Assembly: GCF_000211815.1 (NCBI RefSeq)
Contig: NZ_GL890969.1
Coordinates: 95,427 to 159,426 of the forward strand
Reading direction: 5' to 3'
Origin: Moorena producens 3L
Lineage (GTDB): Bacteria > Cyanobacteriota > Cyanobacteriia > Cyanobacteriales > Coleofasciculaceae
Length of the DNA: 64,000 nucleotides
The notes under the pieces were generated by a model. It was given only the letters and a program-made list of their open reading frames with translations, made no database searches and was not told the origin of the DNA. Positions within the stretch are counted from its first letter, which is position 1, and every line of letters starts with the position of its first letter. Shown piece after piece: positions 54,691 to 62,603 of this stretch. The position numbers and the translations under genes were made by a program.

Positions 54691-55908
54691 ATGAATAAGA
54701 ACATCACAACACCAAATACTATTTGCTGTTTTATTGCCGGACCTCTCCACTCCCCTTCTTTGTTACGTGCAATCAAACGTCTAGGAATTTCTGTCTATGG
54801 GCAACAACCAATAGCTCCCCTACCAAAAACAATCACTGTTCTTAAAGATGCCAAAGCGATATCTTTGATGCAAGATAAAGATACCGCAGTCATGATAAAC
54901 TGGGAAGCAAGTCTCTCTTTTATTCTTCAGAATCTACCAAAACAACGTTTAAATCAAGTTAATACATTTAAAAATAAAGCAATCTTCCGTCGGCTATTCA
55001 AAGACTTGTATCCGGACTTATTTTATCTGGAACTGACAAGGGATGCTCTGGGGGATTTTAAGTTTCCACGAGAAATTGATAAGGTAGTACTTAAGCCCAG
55101 CATAGGAACTGCCTCTATAGGCGTTCGCATTGTGCATGGACAAGAGGAATGGGATCAGGCAGTAGATTGGGTTCTTGAAGATATTGATAGAGCTACAAAA
55201 CAAATGAATTCTACTGTGTTAAGCGATTCCTATTTCCTTGTAGAGGAATTTGTAGAGGGCGAAGAGTTTGCCTGCGATGGTTTCTGGGACAAAAATGGTA
55301 AAACCATAATCACTGGTATTTATCAGCATCCTTTCCTCTCAAACTCCGATGTAAGTGACACATTATACTATACATCGAAACAAGTAGTAGCTAAAACAAT
55401 AGAGCCCACCATGGCAGTGATGAACTATATTGGAGCTAAGCTTGATCTACGCCGTTTTCCGTTTCATTTTGAGTTTAGACTATCTAGTAATGGAACTCTC
55501 TTCCCTATTGAATTAAATCCCTTGCGCTTTGGAGAAGTTGCGCTACCTGACACTGTAGAGTATGCTTTTGGTTTCAATCCCTATGAGCTTTTTTTTACCG
55601 ATGAATCTCCTGATTGGAATTCCCTACTAGCCAATGTAGATACTTCTAAGATTTATGCCTTTATTATTGGTAGTTTGCCACCCCATTATACTCCAAAAAA
55701 ATATCTTATTGATCAGGAATCATTCCGCAAGATTTTTGGAAATAGACTACTCAACTATTTACCAAGCGATCCGACAATTAGTCCCTTTTTTGGGGTGGCG
55801 CATATTGTTGCGGATAAAGTCGAAGATGTGCTTGACTATTTACATCTTGATTTTGAACGGTTTCTGCATCCATGTTTTGAACCTAGTCCAATTAAATTAG
55901 CGTTATAG
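54691..55908 (+). CDS. ATP-grasp domain protein (predicted carboxylate-amine ligase)
   Basis: 405 residues from the ATG at 54691 (MNKNITTPNTICCFIAGPLH). The ATP-grasp core is visible in VVLKPSIGTASIGVRIVHG (Lys and Gly-rich lid), YFLVEEFVEGEEFACDGF (base-binding strand) and HFEFRLSSNGTLFPIELNPL, where E and N would bind Mg-ATP. Enzymes of this fold join a carboxylate to an amine through an acyl phosphate, often in peptide natural products. The next gene is a GNAT acetyltransferase 99 bp downstream, then a MATE exporter, and an NRPS farther on. Substrate is unknown. Confidence 0.82.
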   Translation: MNKNITTPNTICCFIAGPLHSPSLLRAIKRLGISVYGQQPIAPLPKTITVLKDAKAISLMQDKDTAVMINWEASLSFILQNLPKQRLNQVNTFKNKAIFRRLFKDLYPDLFYLELTRDALGDFKFPREIDKVVLKPSIGTASIGVRIVHGQEEWDQAVDWVLEDIDRATKQMNSTVLSDSYFLVEEFVEGEEFACDGFWDKNGKTIITGIYQHPFLSNSDVSDTLYYTSKQVVAKTIEPTMAVMNYIGAKLDLRRFPFHFEFRLSSNGTLFPIELNPLRFGEVALPDTVEYAFGFNPYELFFTDESPDWNSLLANVDTSKIYAFIIGSLPPHYTPKKYLIDQESFRKIFGNRLLNYLPSDPTISPFFGVAHIVADKVEDVLDYLHLDFERFLHPCFEPSPIKLAL

Positions 55909-56007
55909 TTCAAGTCAAGATTGACAGGTTTTGTCTAAATACCAAAATTGAGTATTGACTATGCCATTTACAGTGGCGCTTACAAGATTTAAAACACGAG
56001 CAAACAA

Positions 56008-56859
56008 ATGACTATTACACCAGAAGATAATTTTCAAGTTCGTCCTATGACCAAAGATGATATTAAAATTGCCTTAAGCTGGGCAGTATCTGAGGGGTGG
56101 AATCCAGGTATTGATGATGCTGATAATTATTATATTGCTGATCCTGGGGGATTTTTAATTGGAGAATTAAATGGAAAACCGATTAGTTCTATTTCTGTAG
56201 TGCGATATGAACCTCAATTTAATTTTATTGGTCTTTATATTGTTAAACCGGAAGAACGAAAAAAGGGATTTGGTTTAAAAACATGGCAAGAAGCATTGAA
56301 TTTAATTTCTGGGCAGCCTGCTGCTCTTTATGCTGTCTTAGAACAAGTTAATAATTATCAAAAATTTGGTTTCAAACCTGCTCATTATAATTTCCGTTAT
56401 CAAGGAATAATTGTCGGCACAATTTCGCCAGATGTCAGGGATTTAAAGTCTATTGATTTTGAGCAACTTTGTCGTTATGGTCGGCGATATTTTCCTAGTC
56501 ATCGTTCTCATTTTCTTTCGAGATGGATTAACCAACCTCATGGGCAAGGTTACGCTATCCTTAACGATGGTGAGTTGGCAGGCTATGGAGTAATTAGAAA
56601 AGCTACAGATGGCTTTAAAATCGGTCCTATATTTGCAGAAAATGAAGACATAGCAGAAAAGTTATTCTTAGCCTTAGCTACTTATGCTGAAGGAAGTCCT
56701 ATATATGTAGACGTACCTAATCTTAATAAATCGGCTATTATCTTATTTGAAAATTATCAAATGAACCCTATGTTTGAATGTATAGCCATGTACACAGCTG
56801 AACCACCTAATATTGATTGGCACAAGGTTTTTGCTGTTACTAGTGTGGAATTAGGTTGA
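56008..56859 (+). CDS. GNAT family N-acetyltransferase with C-terminal second domain
   Basis: 283 residues. The N-terminal GNAT domain (about 8-135) has VRPMTKDDIKIALSWAVSEG at the start and the acetyl-CoA strand-loop-helix IGLYIVKPEERKKGFGLKTW. The second half (about 150-283) is a related domain with RHRSHFLSRWINQPHGQGYA-like content (GYGVIRKATDGFKIGPIFAE), as in two-domain GNATs with an Acetyltransf_18-type C-terminus. Likely acylates a small amine. Same direction as the ATP-grasp gene and possibly in one transcript with it. Confidence 0.85.
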   Translation: MTITPEDNFQVRPMTKDDIKIALSWAVSEGWNPGIDDADNYYIADPGGFLIGELNGKPISSISVVRYEPQFNFIGLYIVKPEERKKGFGLKTWQEALNLISGQPAALYAVLEQVNNYQKFGFKPAHYNFRYQGIIVGTISPDVRDLKSIDFEQLCRYGRRYFPSHRSHFLSRWINQPHGQGYAILNDGELAGYGVIRKATDGFKIGPIFAENEDIAEKLFLALATYAEGSPIYVDVPNLNKSAIILFENYQMNPMFECIAMYTAEPPNIDWHKVFAVTSVELG

Positions 56860-57169
56860 ATTTTTTTGAAAAGTATTGCAAACAAATTAAAATTTTCTGG
56901 ACTCAATTTTTGGTTACTGTAAAGTTTTATAAAAAAATATGTTTTTGTCACAAAATCCAAGCAAAATACTATCCATATAGTACAGGGTAATCGCATTTTA
57001 ATCGAGCTCTGAAATTGTTGTAACCTGGGTTAATTTTTGAGTGCATAATTGAGACTCGATGGTAAAGAATTGAGTCTGTATGTTCTACTGCCGTGCTGAT
57101 GATTTTTTCCTAATTGGCTGCAGTCAGAGCATCCCCTCCTTAAACTGGCTTTGGCTCACTTTGGGATTA
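56860..57169. other. A/T-rich intergenic region after the GNAT gene
   Basis: About 310 bp with no gene recognised. A/T-rich up to 57000, then mixed sequence that runs into the transposase relic. Confidence 0.5.
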
Positions 57170-57765
57170 CTGTGGTGGGCAAAGGGGCTGACTCAGGGGC
57201 ACTGGCTGCCAGGATTTTGATCACAAAATCATTGTCCATTCCAGCCTGATAGCGCTTCATCTTCAGACAAGGCGCGGGAGGGTTCGCGATCCACGTAAAT
57301 TAATACTCAAGCGACGCAATAAACCCAGATTTTGAGCGGAATACCAGTACCGATGCGACTAGCATCTTCGTATTTTGTGACATCGAGCACCCAATGCAAA
57401 CTGTTTTCAATACTCCAATGGCAGCGAATCACCTGGTTGTGCCGTTGCGCTTCTGCTCCTTTGAGTACTGATGTAGAATCGAACCTCTGTGGTCGTTTTA
57501 TTCCATAATTGGCGTTGAGTGCGAACCATCACCACAGTCGTTAAGCCCAGCCACTGGCCTTGCCGATGCAAAGGGAGAAGTTGACTGACCGATACCGCCC
57601 AGACTTGGCGAGTTTCGAACCGGTGATGCCCAAAAAGCGAGGGTCTGGTGATAGCTGTAGTTAATTCCCTGCCAGTTCATTGCTTGAGCTTGCGCGGGAC
57701 CAATCTTCCACCTGCGCCGCTTTGCTTCCCCTGGTTGCCTTTGAGAGCTAAGACATAGTCGTATT
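57170..57765 (-). pseudogene. ISAs1-family transposase relic
   Basis: The minus strand, read across several frames, gives pieces of an ISAs1 (H-repeat-type) DDE transposase in correct order. They are DYVLALKGNQGKQSG, then GHHRFETRQVWAVSVSQLLP, GQWLGLTTVVMVRTQRQLWN, KTTTEVRFYIST, LHWVLDVT-like remains, GLLRRL and finally RYQAGMDNDFVIKIL. Frameshifts and stops are numerous. Non-functional. Confidence 0.75.
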
Positions 57766-57771
57766 GAGCAA

Positions 57772-57906
57772 CTGATTCAACTTGCAGGCTGTCAATTGTT
57801 ATATTTACCTCCCTATTCTCCAGACCTTAACAAGATTGAGCGATGCTGGTCTTGGATCATATGTCGTATTCGTAAACAACAAAACCCGTATGATTGTCTA
57901 CGGTAG
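57772..57906 (+). pseudogene. IS630-family transposase C-terminal fragment
   Basis: The plus strand reads LIQLAGCQLLYLPPYSPDLN then KIERCWSWIICRIRKQQNPY and a stop. The YLPPYSPDLNxIExxW motif is the C-terminal DDE signature of IS630 transposases. The upstream part is missing and the fragment abuts the ISAs1 relic. Confidence 0.8.
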
Positions 57907-58347
57907 CTAAGGAGTATGTCTTGCACAAGGCGTCCTAACCGTTGTGGCGGTTGCTATAACTGCTTGCACTTTTGAGAGACAACCTTGACAGCAGAAACAC
58001 TTTTGAACTTTATAAGCCGCTCTTTGTCAAGTGCAATTTATACCAAACTCAATGGGATTACCCTGGTCTAAACTCTAGGTTGTAATACTCAGGAAGTTTT
58101 ATTATAATTTCAGTGTTCTTATGGGATATTAAATATGAGAAGATTCAAAACAATTACTTGAAAACCGATGGTTGTGCCGAAGACAGGCTATGCAGAGACA
58201 TTCCCGGATAATGTCTGTCGTTCAAGCCACTTCGTCTGAAAATTTTTCCAAAAAAATTATTGATGCATCCGATTTTCCTTGTAAAGGGAAGTTGGTACAT
58301 ACCTTACTGCATATTCTAAGGTATCTTGTTGTATTAGCTGGATTTTT
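57907..58347. other. Intergenic region upstream of the MATE gene
   Basis: About 440 bp of IS-derived and unassigned sequence. A hairpin GACATTCCCGGATAATGTC occurs at 58198-58216. No gene recognised. Confidence 0.5.
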
Positions 58348-59733
58348 ATGACAATCACATCTTCAGTTCATAATTCCGAGAACTTTGTCTTTCGCTTTTT
58401 ACGCCTAAGCTTAATTAGTACTCTAGCTAATATGACTGTTCCGCTAGCGGGTCTTATTGATGCTATCTTTCTAGGACATATTGACAACATCAAAATGTTA
58501 GCAGGGGTGACTTTGGCTACGATTATATTTGATTATCTCTACAGGATTTTACAATCTTTGAGAGATAGTACGAGCGCTATAACAGCCCACGCTTTAGGCA
58601 GTTCAAGGCAGCAAGAAGAAATACTTTTAGCTATTTTGCAGGGTGGGTTTGTTGCTCTAGTTGTTGGTCTAGTTATTTTGCTACTACAGTATCCCCTACA
58701 GATTCTCGGATTTGCTATCCTCAATGGCACGCCAGATATTGAAACTCAAGGCATGATTTATTTTCAGGCTCGGATCTGGGGTGCTCCTGCTGTCTTATTA
58801 ATCTATGTATTGACGGGTTGGTATCTTGGGCAGAAGCAACAAAGAACAGTTCTGATCATGTCTTTAGTCGGTGTTGCAAGCAACGCCATGCTTGACTATG
58901 GGATGATTGTAAGGTTAGGGTGGGGTGCCTTTGGAGCAGGTATAGCAACCGCACTAAGCCAATATATTGCTCTCAGTGTTGCCCTTGTCGGAGTCTGTCT
59001 TCAAATTAAATGGTCAAAACTACAGCAAGTCTCAAGTCTAGTTTTGCGATGGAAAGCATTGAAAAAAATTCTCGCATTAAGTGGTAATATTACGGTTCGA
59101 TTTTTAGTCTTAATTTCGGCTTATGCTATTTTTACAAATTTTAGTGCAACCCAAGGCAATCTAACTCTAAGTAGTAATGGTTTACTGTTGCAATGGATTT
59201 TAGTTGGTGCTTTTGCTATCCATGGAATCCGACTGACAAGTCAAACTTTCATAGGGAGTTTTGCCAGTAAAGGAGCAGATGAGTTGGTTTTAAAGAGCTT
59301 ATATTTATCAATGCTAACAAGTATACCAATCGTTTTTGGGTTTGCAGTATTACCACTCTTCTTCCCAGTTAAGATGTTTAGGTTACTGACTAATCATACA
59401 GAACTCTACCCGATTATGCAGGAAACCCTAATCTGGCTGTTTCCTTTTCTTCTCGCCCTTGCCAGCGCATCAATGTTAGAAGGATACTTTATTGGTTTAA
59501 AACGGGGTGTAACATTGCGAAATGCAGCTTTAGCTGCATTTATAGTCATGTATCTACCAATATCTATTACGGCAAGATATCTTGAGAATGTTAATCTGCT
59601 TTGGGCTTCATTGGTTGTTTACATGGCAGGAACAGCAATCTACCTAGCTAGGTGCGTTCTGGCAGAGCGAGTATTTGAACAAACCGTTGACACTCCCCCG
59701 GATGAATCACGGAGTATTCTAACCAAGGTTTAG
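58348..59733 (+). CDS. MATE family efflux transporter
   Basis: 461 residues with about 12 hydrophobic helices. The opening RLSLISTLANMTVPLAGLID and AIFLGHIDNIKMLAGVTLAT fits the MATE N-lobe motif (P..G..DT..LG). The second lobe begins near residue 235 (ILALSGNITVRFLVLISAYA). MATE proteins export cationic compounds using Na+ or H+. Its position between the ATP-grasp/GNAT pair and the NRPS start makes export of a locally made compound plausible, but this is inference. Tandem hairpins follow the gene. Confidence 0.88.
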   Translation: MTITSSVHNSENFVFRFLRLSLISTLANMTVPLAGLIDAIFLGHIDNIKMLAGVTLATIIFDYLYRILQSLRDSTSAITAHALGSSRQQEEILLAILQGGFVALVVGLVILLLQYPLQILGFAILNGTPDIETQGMIYFQARIWGAPAVLLIYVLTGWYLGQKQQRTVLIMSLVGVASNAMLDYGMIVRLGWGAFGAGIATALSQYIALSVALVGVCLQIKWSKLQQVSSLVLRWKALKKILALSGNITVRFLVLISAYAIFTNFSATQGNLTLSSNGLLLQWILVGAFAIHGIRLTSQTFIGSFASKGADELVLKSLYLSMLTSIPIVFGFAVLPLFFPVKMFRLLTNHTELYPIMQETLIWLFPFLLALASASMLEGYFIGLKRGVTLRNAALAAFIVMYLPISITARYLENVNLLWASLVVYMAGTAIYLARCVLAERVFEQTVDTPPDESRSILTKV

Positions 59734-59808
59734 CCTGCCGTCAGGCATAATTGCTACAACGTAGATTGAAGTTGAAGAAAAAAGGTTCTGCCAACTAAAC
59801 GGGCAAGG

Positions 59809-59876
59809 GGTCTCCCGTTAAATCAAAGATTATAACGGGAGACCTTGCTCTCAAGGTGCGGAACTGAATTCCGCAC
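59809..59876 (+). terminator. Two tandem hairpins downstream of the MATE gene
   Basis: GGTCTCCCGTTA (59809-59820) pairs perfectly with TAACGGGAGACC (59833-59844); then GTGCGGAA (59856-59863) pairs with TTCCGCAC (59869-59876). They lie about 75 bp after the MATE stop. There is no long T-tract, so a terminator is plausible, but a mobile-element end is an alternative. Confidence 0.5.
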
Positions 59877-60056
59877 ACAGCCCCACCCTACGGCAGGGCC
59901 GTTTCATTCTCCACCCAAAAATTTGGGGTTAGGGATCTAAAAGCCTTTCATACTAGGCGATCGGATCATTTTTTTCTAAGATTAGACATTTTCAGAGGAA
60001 AAAAGAGATAAAACTGTCTCCAGTTCTGAGTTTAGGCGATCGCAAAAATTTAGAAT

Positions 60057-61559
60057 CTGGAGTTTAGACTAACTGACTCCAAGGACTTGACCCCTAGTTC
60101 GTCAGGATGAGAAGATAAAAACTTTATAGAACTTTCCTCAAGTCCTGATGAAACTGAAACGATTACGAGAGTTTAGCCAAAAGGTCTATAATCAGATGGG
60201 AACTGCAAAGGATGCTGTTTTTGAATTGATGGATGCTGCGATCTTGACTCTTCGTCCAAGTTGTTTGGCGGAATTGTCTCTATCTTCTGTCTTTCGTAGA
60301 GAGTGGCACTCAGCCTATGAAGCACTGTCTGATTGTAGACCTCACTGGTCAAATTTGCTGAAACTTTTTATACTCGAAATACCTCCAATCATTCATCCAA
60401 TATTAGTAGCTGACCATTCACCTTATTCCCTCCCGGATGCGGTGACTCTTACTGAAAAAACATACGAGTATCAAGCGTCTTCTGTGTCAGTAAATCCTCC
60501 AGTGGGCGTGGGGTAAAGGTACTCGACAGTTACTTATCTCCCTGAAAACAAAGGGAGTTGAGCGTTACCATTAAGCCATGAAAGAATCACTTCTGAACAA
60601 ACTCCCATTGAAAAAGTAGCCACTCAACTGAAATAAATTTGTTATCTTTTAACTCAACGACCCATTGTACTGTTTGACAGTCAATATGGTTGTGCAAAAT
60701 TACTCTTATAAATCGCAAATATCTGGTGTGACAAATTAATGCGATTGCGTTATAATCTTTGTCTATATGGATTTCCACCAGGTTATTCAGGTATTGATCG
60801 TCCCCAAAAACATGGTCATAAATTCAAGCTGAATGACTCAACGACTTGGAATGAACCGGATGACATAGCGGAAGTTAATGACCCTAAATTTGGAAAAATC
60901 AAGTTGAAAGTCTGGCACAACTATCACTTCAAAGAATCCGCTTCACATTCAATGTCTATTGTACGAGTTGAACAATTTGACTCGAAAAAGACCAAGCCGT
61001 TATGGTTAGCTTGGGTTGGGTTTGAAATGCCATATCTATTGGAAGTTTTTAAGTTATACCAAAGACGTTTTACTATTGAGTATTGGTATCGATTTGCCAA
61101 ACAGAGACTCCATTGGACATTACCGAAATTGGGAACAAAAGAAGGGTGTGACCGATGGATTCAATTGATGCCTTTAATGACTTGGCAGTTGTGGTTAGCC
61201 CACAAAAAAATCACAGATAATCCTTTACTTTGGCAAAAACATCAAACTCAATTATCCCCCCGAAGAACCGCAGCAGCTTGGAGCGAAGTAATGTTTGCGA
61301 TTGAAGTAATGTTTGCGATTGTTACACCTACTAGTTCACCTAAACTGCGTGGAAAATTCCCAGGCTGGCAAAAATGCAAAAAGAGGAATAAGAAACTAAG
61401 GTGTCCTATTGTAAAAAAGGGCAAAGGTACCTTTGAAAGCCAAAATAAAACGAATAAATTTAAAAAATTACCCTGATTTTTATAGAAATTTCGCAACGAT
61501 TTCAGTTTGAATTTACCCCAGTGATTGACTCATTATTCAAGCTTTAGTCTAAACTCCAG
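60057..61559 (+). mobile_element. Inactivated insertion sequence with 16-bp terminal inverted repeats
   Basis: CTGGAGTTTAGACTAA (60057-60072) is matched by its exact complement at 61544-61559, giving a 1503-bp element with one transposase gene inside. No flanking target duplication is evident, so it may have recombined since insertion. Confidence 0.8.
60148..61476 (+). pseudogene. DDE transposase with several in-frame stops
   Basis: A single frame runs from MKLKRLREFSQKVYNQMGTA to the end at 61476. It is broken by stops after VNPPVGVG, before ALPLSHERITSEQTPIEKV, before ICYLLTQRPIVLFDSQYG and again before IANIWCDKLM. The last part, with FKLYQRRFTIEYWYRFAKQR containing the C-terminal catalytic Glu, is intact. 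Where family usage predicts Gln or Trp, TAA or TGA is found, which fits simple C-to-T or G-to-A decay. An 18-bp tandem duplication (61285-61320) repeats EVMFAI. Assigned to IS4/IS701-like transposases; exact family uncertain. Confidence 0.8.
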
Positions 61560-61575
61560 TGGACTGGTGGAAGCA

Positions 61576-61698
61576 ATGGCAGAAAGTGGAGGAGGTCGGG
61601 AAGTCATTGACAAAATTGCCAGGACTTTCCAAGCAATTAATCGGCTATCTCCCGAAGAAGTGGCTGCCATGCTAGCTCAGATGAAGGAAAACTCGTAA
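61576..61698 (+). CDS. C-terminal fragment of an unidentified protein
   Basis: 40 codons (MAESGGGREVIDKIARTFQA, then INRLSPEEVAAMLAQMKENS), open upstream to the insertion sequence border at 61559. It looks like the helical end of a longer protein cut off by the IS. No family recognised. The ATG at 61576 may be fortuitous. Confidence 0.4.
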   Translation: MAESGGGREVIDKIARTFQAINRLSPEEVAAMLAQMKENS

Positions 61699-61740
61699 AA
61701 GCCTATGAAGTTTCAAGTTGTTTATAAACCCATAAACTTT

Positions 61741-62571
61741 ATGAAACTTACAACAGAACAAATAGACCAATATAACAACCAGGGATTTCTGTTAATTCCC
61801 GATTTATTTTCTCAAGAGGAAGTCTCGCTGATACAAGAACAGCTACCCGGTTTAATGGCTGAAGATGTACCAGGGCGAGTGCTAGAAAAAGATCGTCATA
61901 CGGTTCGCGCTTTACACGGTTGCCATCTGTTTAACAAGGTTTTCTAGAACTTAATCCGAGAACCGCGCTTGCTCGAACCTGCCCATCAGCTTCTTGGCAG
62001 TCAGGTGTATCTTTACCAATTTAAGATTAATTTAAAAGCAGCTTTTGGTGGAGATGTATGGCCTTGGCATCAAGATTTTATCTACTGGCACAAGGAAGAT
62101 GGAATGCCACTACCCAAGGTGATTAGCCTAGCAATTTTATTGGATGATCTCAATGAATTTAACGGACCGATGATTTTTATTCCAGGTTCCCACAAACCGG
62201 GAATACTCGATCTAGAAGCATCGGTAGCCAAAACTGAAGCTAATCCTGAAACAGCAGATTGGAAAGTGAATGTTAGCGCAAATCTTAAGTATTGTATTCC
62301 CCCACAAACTGTTACACAATTAGTTAAAAAATTTGGAATTTTAGCCCCGAAAGGTACGGCTGGCTCTATACTGTTGTTCGATAGCAACGTGGTTCATGGC
62401 TCGGTTACCAACATTTCTCCTTTTCCCCGCCGACTTATGATTATTACTTACAACAGTGTCGAGAATCTTCCCGTTTATGTCGATCGGCCCAGACCAGAAT
62501 TTTTGGTTAGTCGCGATTATAAGCCACTGAAACCTCTAGCTGATTCTGAAAGCCTCTTGTCTGCTAAATAA
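61741..62571 (+). pseudogene. Phytanoyl-CoA dioxygenase (PhyH)-like oxygenase with one amber stop
   Basis: One continuous frame from the ATG at 61741 (MKLTTEQIDQYNNQGFLLIP) to 62571, interrupted only by TAG at 61945-61947 between CHLFNKVF and NLIREPRLLEPAHQLLGS. The iron-binding HxD is WHQDF (about residue 112) and the distal His is VVHGS. HxD rather than HxA/G indicates hydroxylation, not halogenation. PITF-type loop MIFIPGSHKPG is conserved. The family uses 2-oxoglutarate and Fe(II). It directly precedes the NRPS gene by 32 bp, so it was probably a tailoring enzyme for that pathway. Confidence 0.85.
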
Positions 62572-62603
62572 AAACGATAAAAATTAGGAATGGTTTCAAA
62601 AAA

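Noticed and set aside
61741..62571. SyrB2-like halogenase
   Set aside because: The iron-binding motif is HQD, with the Asp present; Fe(II)/2OG halogenases have Ala or Gly at that position.
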